DNA from: Pleurocapsa minor GSE-CHR-MK 17-07R
GTDB lineage: Bacteria > Chloroflexota > Anaerolineae > Aggregatilineales > Phototrophicaceae
Reading direction: 5' to 3'
Assembly: GCA_019359125.1 (NCBI GenBank)
Contig: JAHHHY010000001.1
Coordinates: forward strand, 434,001 to 498,000
DNA length: 64,000 nucleotides
This document shows, one piece after another, positions 37,503 to 46,815 of this stretch. How positions within the stretch are numbered: the stretch's first letter is position 1; each line of letters begins with the position of its first letter. The notes below the pieces were generated by a model. That model saw nothing but the letters and a program-made list of their open reading frames with translations, did no database searches and was not told where the DNA came from. A program made the translations under genes and the position numbers.

Positions 37503-38737
37503 GTAGTTTGCAGGTCATTCAGCAGATGCAGTTTCAGGACAGGGGCGCCGCGGAGGCGCTCCTGCTTGCGTTTATGCGCAATGACCTGAACCTGCATGCA
37601 GCAAAGGTGGAGCTAAGACCTTTGGCGGTCTCGCTCAATTCGTTTAACGGTTTTGTCACGCTGGACGATGGCCAAAGGCTGTTTTTCAAGACCCACACCG
37701 AGCCCGATAACATCCTGGCGGAATATTACAACGCCGAACAGCTTGAGAAGGCGGGCTACCCGATCGTGAAGCCGCTGTTCAGCTCCACCGAATCAGGCAA
37801 ACAGCTGCTCATCTATGAAGTGATTGAGGACCCATCGGTATTTGATGTCGCCTGGTCGATTGAAAATGGGGAAAATCAGCACGAGGCTGGTCTGACGAAC
37901 GCACAGCAGCGCGCCGATGATGACTTGTTTGACCTGTATATCTCCTCACTGGGTGTTCAGTCTGCCGAGGACGATGCACTCACGCCGATTCATCAGTTGT
38001 TTTCACATCGCATCACAGCGGGCAGGCTGGATCGTTTCTATCGCGACCCGCAAAAACAGACTTTCACACTGCCTTCAGGTGATTCATTGTCGGTGGATGA
38101 TCTGTGGTCAGCGCGCTGGGTGATTAATGGTCAGCATTACAGCCAGTCGATTGGCGATCTGGTGCAGACTGCCCAGGATGTGCTGCACCCCGGTCAGGCG
38201 GGCATCAGTGTGATTGGCCATGGGGATGCTCACAATGGCAACGTGTTTTTCGATGCAGCACAGGAAAAGCTCACTTACTTTGATCCAGCATTTGCGGGTC
38301 GTCATCATCCGCTGCTGGATTTGACCAAGCCGCTATATCACAACGTATTTGCAATGTGGATGTATTTTCCACGCGAGAAAAATGCTCAAACACAGTTGAA
38401 TGTGCGCGTTGAGCAGGGGACGCTGCATGTCGAGCATGATTATGCCATCGCACCCATCCGGCATATGTTTCTGCGTTCAAAAGCAGACCGTGTGCTGATG
38501 CCGATCCTAAGTCACCTGCATCGAGCCGGCCAACTGCGACCTGACTGGCGCATCTTTCTCAAATCATCGCTGATGTGCTGTCCGCTGCTGACGATGAACC
38601 TGTTGGACGAGGGGCGATTCCCCCCGGCTATCACCATGCTTGGCTTCTGCCATGCGGTCGAAATGGGCGGTGATAGCCAGGTGGAGCGCAGCCTGATTGA
38701 CGCGCTTCTGGACGAAATGGCACAGAATCTTGGCTAG
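37499..38737 (+). CDS. kinase-fold protein (aminoglycoside phosphotransferase/choline kinase-like), function unknown
   Basis: A 412-residue protein that starts inside the hisD stop (ATGA). The N-lobe has a lysine in RLFFKTHTEPDN. The catalytic loop is VIGHGDAHNGNVFFD and the metal-binding aspartate is in TYFDPAFAG, matching APH-type small-molecule kinases. The substrate is not predictable. Tight coupling to hisD and a convergent hisG-hisZ pair hint at a link to histidine metabolism, but that is only context. Confidence 0.72.
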   Translation: MSSLQVIQQMQFQDRGAAEALLLAFMRNDLNLHAAKVELRPLAVSLNSFNGFVTLDDGQRLFFKTHTEPDNILAEYYNAEQLEKAGYPIVKPLFSSTESGKQLLIYEVIEDPSVFDVAWSIENGENQHEAGLTNAQQRADDDLFDLYISSLGVQSAEDDALTPIHQLFSHRITAGRLDRFYRDPQKQTFTLPSGDSLSVDDLWSARWVINGQHYSQSIGDLVQTAQDVLHPGQAGISVIGHGDAHNGNVFFDAAQEKLTYFDPAFAGRHHPLLDLTKPLYHNVFAMWMYFPREKNAQTQLNVRVEQGTLHVEHDYAIAPIRHMFLRSKADRVLMPILSHLHRAGQLRPDWRIFLKSSLMCCPLLTMNLLDEGRFPPAITMLGFCHAVEMGGDSQVERSLIDALLDEMAQNLG

Positions 38738-39747
38738 AGTGCCAATGCCGCTTTGAGTGCCGCAAACGTAGGCGATTCGTGCAGATAGACATAGCGCACA
38801 GGGATAGAGGTGATTTGTGAGCCACCCGCGCGCCGCAGAATTTCCACGGCCTGGGGCATTGCCTTGTTGGGCACAATCAGCGTCACCGTGAACCACTTTC
38901 GCCCATCGGCCTGCGCTTTAGAGCCGTATATTGGTGCAATTGTCGGCCCTTGCAGGCCGGCGGTTACCGGCTCTGCGATAAGCTGCGCGCCAATCTGTTC
39001 CGCGCTTTCCCCCAGGATATTCACGGTGAGCTGCGAATAACCACGTCCGTTCATCGAAGCGTCCATCTGCTCCAGGATCATACGCACGGTTTCCAGGGTC
39101 ATTTCATCCATGAGCAGCGCAGATTTATTTCCGATCAGGCAGGCCTGAGACTCTATAATCACGCCATCAGGCAGTGGCTTCAGGTGGTTTTCGCGCAGCG
39201 TCGTGCCCGTCTGCACCAGGTCGACGATGATATCCGCATAGCCAATGGTGGGGGCCGCTTCAATCGCCCCTTCCGCATTCACCAGTGTAAAGTGGTGGAT
39301 GCCGCTGGCATGCAGAAAGCGACGCGTGCTGTTTGGATACGTGGTGGCCACGCGCATCTGGCGGCCTTTGCGCTCGCGCAGGTCAAGCGCGATTTCCGCC
39401 AGGTCGACCATATTCTCCACGTCGATCCATGCCTCGGGTACTGCAACGACCAGATTGCAGTGGCCATAGCGCAGGTCCTTATGAATGACGATAACGTCGT
39501 CCTGACCATATTCCTGCACGATGTCATAGCCGGTCACGCCCAGCCTGGCGGTGCCGTCAGACACCTTGTACAACACGTCAATAGCGCGCTGAAACAGCAC
39601 GTCCACCTGCGGCAGTGCGGGCATCAATCCCACATACTGGCGCGGATTTGGCTTCTCGATTTTAAGGCCGCAATCGTTCAGGAAGCTGAGCGTGGGCTCT
39701 GCGATTGCTCCTTTGCTGGGAAGGGCCAGCATCACACGATTTGCCAT
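38734..39747 (-). CDS. hisG: ATP phosphoribosyltransferase (HisG, long form)
   Basis: A 337-residue protein. The catalytic core shows LALPSKGAIAEPTLSFL, RLGVTGYDIVQEYG and a PRPP-binding region near ADIIVDLVQTGTTLRENHL. It extends beyond the short-form length with a C-terminal ACT-like domain (WFTVTLIVPNKAMPQAVEIL). It starts histidine synthesis. It overlaps hisZ by one base (TGATG), which is odd because long-form HisG normally needs no HisZ. Confidence 0.9.
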   Translation of the reverse strand: MANRVMLALPSKGAIAEPTLSFLNDCGLKIEKPNPRQYVGLMPALPQVDVLFQRAIDVLYKVSDGTARLGVTGYDIVQEYGQDDVIVIHKDLRYGHCNLVVAVPEAWIDVENMVDLAEIALDLRERKGRQMRVATTYPNSTRRFLHASGIHHFTLVNAEGAIEAAPTIGYADIIVDLVQTGTTLRENHLKPLPDGVIIESQACLIGNKSALLMDEMTLETVRMILEQMDASMNGRGYSQLTVNILGESAEQIGAQLIAEPVTAGLQGPTIAPIYGSKAQADGRKWFTVTLIVPNKAMPQAVEILRRAGGSQITSIPVRYVYLHESPTFAALKAALAL

Positions 39748-41132
39748 CAGGCTTGGCCTTTCTTGAGTTCAAAAGCCAGATCGCCAATGCGTTCCAGCGG
39801 GAAGATCTGATGATTGAAAGTCAGGCTGGAGTCGGCCCCAACAGCCACAAGGAGCGTAGAATCTGTGGGGGCAGTCTCCGTTATGCGCACGTCCAGCCCG
39901 GCAGCACGCAGTGCAGCGGCAGGACGAATCGCATCGTGCAGCGGTTGAGCAATCAGCGTGATCGGCTGTGCAATTGGCCGCGCCTCTATGGACGAATGTC
40001 TTGTAACTGTGTCGACAAAGAAGGCAATACCAATCGCCGGGACACTGCCAGAAGCACCCAGCAGCGTCGCGAACGTGTCATAACGCCCGCCCGCCGCCAA
40101 CAAGTCACCATTGGCCGTTTGGATTTCAAATACCACGCCGGAGTAGTACTCCCAGTTGCGCGAAAGCGCTGGCTTCACAATGATTTGTTCAGGCGAGACG
40201 CCATAGTCGCTCAACATGCGAATGGGACTCAGAAAGCGGTACACCGCCTCGGTAAAGTCCCTGGCGCGACTGCCCAGGTAACCTGTGATGACTGATTCGG
40301 CCTCCTCCAGCGAGCATGAGACGGACATCCACTGCGACAGGAAGGTGACCAGCTGGCGATATTCTGCATGGCTGGCTGCCCGCTGTCGTTTTTGCAGCAG
40401 ACGGGCCAGAATCTCTTCCCGGGTGCGCCCGCCCATCGCAGTCGATTGCTGACTGCCCAGAAGCGTTTGAAGCGTGCGCGCTGTCTGGTCTGGCGACGAG
40501 GCCTGCTCACCGTTCACAGCTTCATCCAGGCTGGTTTGCAGCAGTTTAGACAACCATGATGACAGCGCATCCGTCGTCTGAGGGGCATCTTCCACCTGAT
40601 GCAGGTGACTCATCAGAAGCTGCTGCGCACGATTATCCAGACCAAACTGGGCAATAGACTGGCGCGTGAGTGCAACGCTGCCGATGACCAGCTTTGCATC
40701 AGCGATGCCTAGCTGGTTGATCGCCTGTAATCCAAGAGCCAGCACTTCCGCGTCTGCAAATGGGTTTCCCATACCCAGAAACTCAGCACCGACGCTGGTT
40801 TGCTGGTAAGGCGACCCATCATCCGCATCATTGAAGATTGGTCCATGATAGGCCCAGCGGCGCACTTCACCTGCATCAGGGAACATGTTGACATAATGCT
40901 GAAGAGCGGCAGAGGTAAATTCCGGACGCAGGACAAGTGTCTGTCCGCCGCGCTCAAACGTGAACAGGTGGTCAGCGATTTCATCACCGGCGCGCGTCAT
41001 GAACAGCTCAGCGGGTTGGATCAAACCGGTTTCTACCATGTCATAGCCAAACAGCCGAACAACCCGGATCAGGTGTTCGGCTGTTTGCGAGATGCGTTGA
41101 GAATCAGCCTGGGATGGTAGTTCGTAAGGCAC
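39747..41132 (-). CDS. hisZ: HisZ-type regulatory subunit (HisS paralogue)
   Basis: A 461-residue class II aaRS-like protein. Motif 2-like sequence (RWAYHGPIFNDADDGSPYQQ) and the histidine-binding region AGGRYDTFATLLG are seen. The N-terminus is short and the motif details differ from a true histidyl-tRNA synthetase. With hisG directly coupled downstream, HisZ is the better call. HisZ binds histidine and controls short-form HisG. A true HisS is the alternative and would be tested by the motif 3 arginine. Confidence 0.8.
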   Translation of the reverse strand: MPYELPSQADSQRISQTAEHLIRVVRLFGYDMVETGLIQPAELFMTRAGDEIADHLFTFERGGQTLVLRPEFTSAALQHYVNMFPDAGEVRRWAYHGPIFNDADDGSPYQQTSVGAEFLGMGNPFADAEVLALGLQAINQLGIADAKLVIGSVALTRQSIAQFGLDNRAQQLLMSHLHQVEDAPQTTDALSSWLSKLLQTSLDEAVNGEQASSPDQTARTLQTLLGSQQSTAMGGRTREEILARLLQKRQRAASHAEYRQLVTFLSQWMSVSCSLEEAESVITGYLGSRARDFTEAVYRFLSPIRMLSDYGVSPEQIIVKPALSRNWEYYSGVVFEIQTANGDLLAAGGRYDTFATLLGASGSVPAIGIAFFVDTVTRHSSIEARPIAQPITLIAQPLHDAIRPAAALRAAGLDVRITETAPTDSTLLVAVGADSSLTFNHQIFPLERIGDLAFELKKGQA

Positions 41133-41207
41133 AGAAAGCTCCGGCAGTGCGACAAGTCGCAGTATGATAGCGGCTTTTTGTGCCTTATTGAATAGCGTGC
41201 TGGTGGG

Positions 41208-42287
41208 TTAGTTCACGTACTGGCCGCTGCTGTAGACATATACGGCGGCGCCAGTGTCGTTTGGCACTGAAAAGTCAAACTCCGACGAAGCCCACTGATA
41301 TAACCAGTTAGAGTCCATGATCGACATATTGACGCATCCGTGGCTGTGCCGATAGCCGAATCCATCGTGCCAGTATGTGCCATGCAAGCCAATGTCCCCG
41401 TCAAAATACATCGTCCACGGCACTTCTTCCAGAAAGTAGAAGTCCGGTTGGCCGTTAGCGCCGCTCATGATGGTGCGGGGATAGCGCACATAGACATTGA
41501 ACAGGCCTTCACGGGTTGGCCATTCCGCCAGGCCGGAAGATACCAGCGTCGTGAATACTGGTGTCTCTCCGTCATAGGCGATCAGCACCTGCTCATACAG
41601 ATCGACGCTGATCCATTTCTGCGTATTGACTTCGGCCGGCCGCTGTACTGGCAGGTACTTGGCAATCTTGGTCTGATGAATCCACTGATTCACCCCAACC
41701 TGGTACCAGCGCCAGCCATCCACTTCAACGAACGTGTACAGGTTCACACGCTGGTAGCGCAGGATAGCCAAATCGCCATCCACAGGCTCCGCACCTGGTT
41801 CCCGGCTGGGAACGACATTCAATAGCACCCATCCCATCGGGTAGGGCAGTGGCTCGGTGCCAAGCAGCACGCCGCTATAGGTGGAAGGAAGCGTATTTCC
41901 CAGTGCCGCCGACGATACCCATTCTCCGTTATTAATCATGGTCCAGTCACCTTCTGCGCCCTGTGTGGTGACAAAGTTGAATCCCGCATCGATTGTGCGG
42001 ATGATATTTCCGTTTGGGGCGTCATAGACATCAACAGCCTGCATCAGGCGCTGATAGCGGCGGTCATACAGCAGACCTTCATCCACTGAAAGCTGCGTGA
42101 CAACAGGCGCCGGATAGGCGTTAATTTCTGGTGCAGGCACCATTTGAATTTCTGCTGCCGCAGGACATCCTGCGCACAACACATCGGATTCCAGATCCTG
42201 CGCAGTGACTCGAATCAAAGAGGCAGAAGTCAGGGCCGTGAGGAGAAGAAGAATACGAAACTTGCTGGCGATGATCGGGAGATTCAT
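41208..42287 (-). CDS. exported L,D-transpeptidase (YkuD) with SH3-like domains
   Basis: About 359 residues from the ATG at 42287; a longer frame lacks a good start. A signal peptide (FRILLLLTALTSASLIRVTA) is followed by SH3-like regions and a C-terminal YkuD domain with the catalytic motif FGYRHSHGCVNMSIMD (His, Cys). It forms 3-3 crosslinks or attaches proteins to peptidoglycan. The catalytic domain begins near TQKWISVDLYEQVLIAYDGE, as usual. Confidence 0.9.
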   Translation of the reverse strand: MNLPIIASKFRILLLLTALTSASLIRVTAQDLESDVLCAGCPAAAEIQMVPAPEINAYPAPVVTQLSVDEGLLYDRRYQRLMQAVDVYDAPNGNIIRTIDAGFNFVTTQGAEGDWTMINNGEWVSSAALGNTLPSTYSGVLLGTEPLPYPMGWVLLNVVPSREPGAEPVDGDLAILRYQRVNLYTFVEVDGWRWYQVGVNQWIHQTKIAKYLPVQRPAEVNTQKWISVDLYEQVLIAYDGETPVFTTLVSSGLAEWPTREGLFNVYVRYPRTIMSGANGQPDFYFLEEVPWTMYFDGDIGLHGTYWHDGFGYRHSHGCVNMSIMDSNWLYQWASSEFDFSVPNDTGAAVYVYSSGQYVN

Positions 42288-42509
42288 GGGAGGCAATCCA
42301 TCGGGATGGGCACGGGCACATACCATTACCATAGCATACACTGCGGATCCGCCCAATGCGTATGCCGAACGGAAGCATGCCGGTTGCGCTACGCTTAGGC
42401 TATGACAGTACTATCGGGTCAGCTTATGGCGAAAATATGAGGAATTCATCTATACTGTGGTGATAAGAAAGTCCCGGCTTGCTCATCACTTCTTGAAAGG
42501 GTTTACGAG

Positions 42510-43142
42510 ATGCCACTTATGAAGCGACTTTTGGTAATCATCAGCCTGCTGGCTATGGCGCTGAGCGTGTCTGGTGCTGCACTTGGTCAGCAGTTGCAGC
42601 AGCCTATTTTTGTCATCAACACCGGTGCCTTGAACGTACGTACCGGCCCTGGCCCGCAATTCACGATTATTACCTCGGTGCGCGGCGGTACTGAAGTGCC
42701 AGCGCTCGCCCTCAACCCGGATGCTTCGTGGGCGCTGGTGGCGACCGCAGCAGGGGATGGCTGGATCTATATTGGTGGCGAATTTACAATTGCCCGTGGT
42801 GACTTTCGTTTTGTCCCCACCATCAGCGCTGAGGAAGTTATCGCTGCCTCTGCGCAGGGTGCTGAAAGTCTGACCGTTGCCTCTGGTACGACTGCTCCCG
42901 TACCCGCGCTTATTTCCGCTCAGGTTATCGTGAATACCGGTCGTCTGAACATTCGCACTGGCCCTGGCCCGCAATTTGCAGTGATTGGCAGTGTGCCTGG
43001 TGGCACCGTTCTGGCCGGCATCGGCATCAATGGCGATGGCAGCTGGTACTACGTGATCAGTGACCTTGGCGAAGGCTGGGTGTGGGCTGAACCGACGATT
43101 TTCCGGGGTGATTCACGCGCTCTGGTACAATTGGCAGGGTAG
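42510..43142 (+). CDS. exported protein with two bacterial SH3 domains
   Basis: A 210-residue protein with GAAAGGG upstream. A signal peptide (LLVIISLLAMALSVSGAALG) is followed by two copies of an SH3b unit, each with the near-identical N-R-T-G-PGPQF core (ALNVRTGPGPQFTIITSVRG and RLNIRTGPGPQFAVIGSVPG). Between them is a short Ala/Thr linker. It probably binds the cell wall. A response-regulator gene follows 12 bases later. Confidence 0.85.
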   Translation: MPLMKRLLVIISLLAMALSVSGAALGQQLQQPIFVINTGALNVRTGPGPQFTIITSVRGGTEVPALALNPDASWALVATAAGDGWIYIGGEFTIARGDFRFVPTISAEEVIAASAQGAESLTVASGTTAPVPALISAQVIVNTGRLNIRTGPGPQFAVIGSVPGGTVLAGIGINGDGSWYYVISDLGEGWVWAEPTIFRGDSRALVQLAG

Positions 43143-43154
43143 ACTAGGACACGG

Positions 43155-43547
43155 ATGTCCGCAGCGGATGGAATGACATACATGCGCATCATATATGTGG
43201 AAGACAACCTGGCGAATGTGGCGCTGATCGAGCGTATCTGCCAGATGAACAATGACGAACTGGTGACCTACAGCGATGCCGAGCAGGCGTTGTCCGAAAT
43301 TCAGCCTGGTTATTCAGACCTGATCCTGATGGATCTTCATCTTGGCAATCGCAGCATTGATGGTTTGCAGCTTACCAGGCTGCTGCGCCAGAAGGGCGTG
43401 AGTGAGCCTATCATTGCGATTACAGCATACGACACGATGGGTTTTGCAGATCAGTATGCTGCGGCAGGCTGTGATGTTTATGTACGCAAGCCAGTTTCGG
43501 TGCGCAGTATGCTCAATCTGATCAATACCTACCGCAACGCGGGGTAG
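43155..43547 (+). CDS. single-domain response regulator (CheY-like receiver)
   Basis: A 130-residue protein. AGGA 5 bases upstream supports the first ATG; a second ATG (43182) lies exactly at the receiver-domain start. The phospho-acceptor aspartate is in LILMDLHLG, the acidic pair in YVEDN, Thr in AITAYD and Lys in VRKPVS. No output domain is present and no histidine kinase is next to it, so it works with a partner encoded elsewhere. Confidence 0.92.
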   Translation: MSAADGMTYMRIIYVEDNLANVALIERICQMNNDELVTYSDAEQALSEIQPGYSDLILMDLHLGNRSIDGLQLTRLLRQKGVSEPIIAITAYDTMGFADQYAAAGCDVYVRKPVSVRSMLNLINTYRNAG

Positions 43548-43598
43548 GGCGTATGGTAAAACACCCGACAGCCGTTGGGTGACAGAATAGCAGTGCAG

Positions 43599-43634
43599 AG
43601 GGTGTGCGTAGGCTGACAAACGCACACCCTTTTT
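43599..43634 (+). terminator. Terminator after the receiver-domain gene
   Basis: An 11 bp perfect stem, AGGGTGTGCGT (43599-43609) with ACGCACACCCT (43620-43630), 10-base loop, then TTTT. Confidence 0.87.
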
Positions 43635-43734
43635 CATGCATACGTATCTTGTGCGCCAGCGTTTCCGCCGGGAATGCAGGCATATACTTAATTTTATGAC
43701 GAGCGAAACCTCTTTAACCATGAAATGAGACGGG

Positions 43735-45003
43735 ATGATGCGGGTTGTATTTCTGATTGCTGTTGCTTTGGTCATGATGTGCCTGGTTCCGGTAGTTGCA
43801 GGGCAGGGCGAGGCGTCCGACATTCCTGACGCGGTACCGCTGGTGAGCGAGGGGGATTATGACATCATCAATTTTCTCCTGATTGGCAGCGATACGTTCA
43901 ATGCAGCCAATGTGGGACGCAGTGATGTCATTCTGATTGTTTCGGTCAATCAGACGGCGGGTACCGTGTCGATGCTCAGTGTCCCGCGTGACCTGTATGT
44001 GTACATCCCCACGGATCGCGTCTATCGCATCAATACTGCGTTCTCGGTGGGCGAGACAAATGGCTATCCTGGGGGAGGCCCACAGGCGCTGATAGACACA
44101 ATTCGCTATAACATCGGTCTGGAAATTGACTATTATGCACGTGTGGACTTCAACGACTTCCAAACAATTATCGATGACCTGGGCGGCGCCGAAATTGTGG
44201 TCGATTGTGCCATTGAAGACTGGCGGCTGATCTCTCCTGAACTGGATCCCGAGCTTGAAGAAAGCTGGGCGATGTTCACGCTGCCTGTCGGTGTCCATAC
44301 CATGAATGGTGATCTTGCGTTGTGGTATGCGCGCAGTCGCCGCACTTCCAGTGACCTGGATCGGGGCAGGCGTCAGCAGGCCTTGATGAGGGCGCTGCTT
44401 TCACGTATTCGCCAGCTGGACCTGCTGACGCAATTGTCAGATATCTGGCCGCAGGTGCTGGAAAGCGTGGACACGAATATTCCGCTGAATGTAATGCTCG
44501 GGTTGATTCCGCTTGCAGCTGGCCTTGATAGTTCGCGCATGGCGTCCTACACATTTCGCTCGGGCATTGAAGTGAGAGGGGCAACGTCACCGGAGGGATC
44601 CAGCGTGCTGGTGCCGGAGCGCGACGCCGTTGCTGCTTTGCTGGGCCAGATGATGATTCCACCCACTGAAAATCGACTTGCTGCCAGTCAGACACGCATT
44701 GAAGTGGTGAATGCGACCGACATCGCCGATATGGGGCGTGTGGCCGCGTCTAGGCTTTCCTGGGAAGGCTACTCAGTCACCGTGCTGCCGGCAGCAGATC
44801 GCTATCAGGGCTACACCCAGATTGTCGATTATACAGGGCAGAGCAAAGGCAGCGTGCTTGCATCTTTACAATCGCTGCTTCGTCTGTCAGATGAAGCAGT
44901 ATCGATTGAGCCATCTGCTGACAGAACGGCAGACTTTCGCGTCACGCTGGGAGGAAATTACTACCCTTGTACCTATAACGTAATTCCACCGCAACAGGAG
45001 TGA
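43735..45003 (+). CDS. LytR-CpsA-Psr (LCP) family glycopolymer ligase
   Basis: A 422-residue exported protein. A signal peptide or anchor (VVFLIAVALVMMCLVPVVAG) precedes the LCP domain: NFLLIGSDTFN, RSDVILIVSVN, SVPRDLYVYIP and the arginine-rich GDLALWYARSRRTSSDLDRGRRQQ region that binds the polyprenyl pyrophosphate. A LytR_C domain follows (TRIEVVNATDIADMGRVAAS). It attaches glycopolymers to peptidoglycan. A single cysteine near the C-terminus (YYPCTYNV) is unusual. Confidence 0.9.
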   Translation: MMRVVFLIAVALVMMCLVPVVAGQGEASDIPDAVPLVSEGDYDIINFLLIGSDTFNAANVGRSDVILIVSVNQTAGTVSMLSVPRDLYVYIPTDRVYRINTAFSVGETNGYPGGGPQALIDTIRYNIGLEIDYYARVDFNDFQTIIDDLGGAEIVVDCAIEDWRLISPELDPELEESWAMFTLPVGVHTMNGDLALWYARSRRTSSDLDRGRRQQALMRALLSRIRQLDLLTQLSDIWPQVLESVDTNIPLNVMLGLIPLAAGLDSSRMASYTFRSGIEVRGATSPEGSSVLVPERDAVAALLGQMMIPPTENRLAASQTRIEVVNATDIADMGRVAASRLSWEGYSVTVLPAADRYQGYTQIVDYTGQSKGSVLASLQSLLRLSDEAVSIEPSADRTADFRVTLGGNYYPCTYNVIPPQQE

Positions 45004-45006
45004 ACG

Positions 45007-45630
45007 CTACGGCTCAATGGTCATAATATCCTGCGGGATCAAGGTGCCGCTGCTGGCATCACGGAGCAGGGTGGTGAAATCCGCCATCCGTGATGCCAGC
45101 AGTATAATTCGAAGGGTGACCGATCCCGCAAATTGCTCGTCATCAATCCGCCCGTCATGCTGGCTGAGCAGTTGTTTCACTCGGGCGTGCTGGGCATAGG
45201 GCACGATCAGCGTAAAGGCGACGCGTGACACCTTTTCTTCCACGGGTAAAGTAGCGATGACTTCGCGTGCTGCATCACCGTAGGCGCGGACGAGCCCGCC
45301 TGTCCCCAGGTTGATACCCCCGTAGTAACGGGTCACAACGACCACCAGATCGCCCAGATTTGCCCCACGCACGTAGTTCATGATCGGTGGACCGGCGGTT
45401 CCTGATGGTTCACCGTCGTCGCTCAGCCCTTCCTGAACAGAATTGCCATACCCCGCGCGAAACGCATAGGCATGATGTGTAGCATCTGGATAGGCCTGGC
45501 GAACGCCGTTAAGGAACAGCTTCGCTTCTGCTGTGGTGCGGGCACGGCCTGCCGTACCGATGAAGCGCGATTTGTTTCGCTCTATTTCAATGGTACTGGT
45601 GGCCGCCGGCACTTTGTACGGCTCGGACAT
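45007..45630 (-). CDS. yigZ: YigZ/IMPACT family protein
   Basis: A 207-residue protein with the IMPACT signature VTRYYGGINLGTGGLVRAYG and the upstream DDGEPSGTAGPPIMN. A C-terminal ferredoxin-like domain follows (VPYAQHARVKQLL). The family is widespread and linked to translation control and ribosome-related binding, but the bacterial role is not settled. It lies 3 bases downstream of the AAA ATPase gene and converges on the LCP gene. Confidence 0.92.
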   Translation of the reverse strand: MSEPYKVPAATSTIEIERNKSRFIGTAGRARTTAEAKLFLNGVRQAYPDATHHAYAFRAGYGNSVQEGLSDDGEPSGTAGPPIMNYVRGANLGDLVVVVTRYYGGINLGTGGLVRAYGDAAREVIATLPVEEKVSRVAFTLIVPYAQHARVKQLLSQHDGRIDDEQFAGSVTLRIILLASRMADFTTLLRDASSGTLIPQDIMTIEP

Positions 45631-45633
45631 GTG

Positions 45634-46770
45634 CTACTGACCCAGATCAGGGTTGGTGAGCAGAAATGACCGAAACACAGGAGGCTCGACCGTGAGTGTA
45701 TGCTCGGGTTGCTTGCTCACACGCAGCAGCTTCTTTTGGACCAGCTTTGTGACGGCCGTCTCTGTATCTTTGTTGATGGAGTAAGTGTGCATCCTGGTAG
45801 CTGCTTTCAGCACCAGTTGCTCAGATGGATTCAGCCCCATCCAGATACTGTTACATTCAGCGCGAACGCTTTCCTGGGTCACAAGCCATGCCCCCAGCGT
45901 TTCGGCAGTCTGCTTTTCCCAGTCCACGGTTTGCGCGTCAGGAATGGCCGAATATGCAGCGCGTAACAGCCCGGCGAAGCGGCCAGTAGCTGTGAGGACA
46001 AGGCCGTTGATCAGGTCGTTGTAGGTTACGTTCAGCCTCTGAGCCAGTGACAGCAGCATATTCTTGCCATCCTGCTCGTTATAGGGGCCGATATAGATGA
46101 CGTTATCTGCAAACAGCTCCACAAAAGGCTCGACCGCCAGTGCATCGATATTCATTCTTTCCACCAAGGTGGGAATAGATGAACGCGAGAAGGTCGTGAA
46201 CACCAGCTGGCCTTTCCGCTGGTCGCGCAGGCCGCGCAGCATTTGAAAAAACTTCGGCGGCATCTGTCGCAACATTTCTTCAAATTCGTCAAACAGGAAG
46301 ACCAGCTTCAGCCCACTGCGCATGAATAATTCCAGACCCAGCTCGAAGTAACGGACCCCCATATAGGCAAACAGTGGGTTACTGCCGTCTTGAAGCGCCT
46401 GGTAGGCATCGTAGAATCGGCGCGCATCGTCTGCCGAGAGCTGGCTGAATGGATAGAGGGAGATAAACATGCGATGCATGATCAACTCGAAGCCGGCCCA
46501 GCAGCGATACTGCTCGCTGTTTGGCTGATCATACGAGGGCAGGGGACCAAGCAGATTGGCGTCTACGATGATAATACGTGTCGAAAGAGAATCTTCACCG
46601 AGCTGGCCGCGGATAGTGGCTTCGTCCGCGATATGACGCAGCAGGTTTGATTTACCCACGCTGCCCACGCCGACAATCGAACTGGCATCACCTGCCTGCC
46701 ATGTCTTGAAGATGCGTCGGACTTCTTCACGGCGGAAATCTGCGCCATATTTACGCTTTACAATCGCCAT
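45634..46770 (-). CDS. AAA/STAND-like ATPase with a C-terminal winged helix
   Basis: A 378-residue protein. Walker A is GVGSVGKSNLL (near residue 33) and Walker B LKLVFLFDEFEEML (near 155). A sensor-like stretch (GQLVFTTFSR) and a C-terminal winged-helix region (LNPSEQLVLKAATRMHTYSI) complete an Orc1/Cdc6- or STAND-type arrangement. No effector domain is attached. Function unknown; the yigZ gene follows almost without a gap. Confidence 0.72.
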   Translation of the reverse strand: MAIVKRKYGADFRREEVRRIFKTWQAGDASSIVGVGSVGKSNLLRHIADEATIRGQLGEDSLSTRIIIVDANLLGPLPSYDQPNSEQYRCWAGFELIMHRMFISLYPFSQLSADDARRFYDAYQALQDGSNPLFAYMGVRYFELGLELFMRSGLKLVFLFDEFEEMLRQMPPKFFQMLRGLRDQRKGQLVFTTFSRSSIPTLVERMNIDALAVEPFVELFADNVIYIGPYNEQDGKNMLLSLAQRLNVTYNDLINGLVLTATGRFAGLLRAAYSAIPDAQTVDWEKQTAETLGAWLVTQESVRAECNSIWMGLNPSEQLVLKAATRMHTYSINKDTETAVTKLVQKKLLRVSKQPEHTLTVEPPVFRSFLLTNPDLGQ

Positions 46771-46815
46771 AGCAGTTCTGTCGCTTTCGTTTTATCCTTG
46801 CCAGCACATCCTGAC

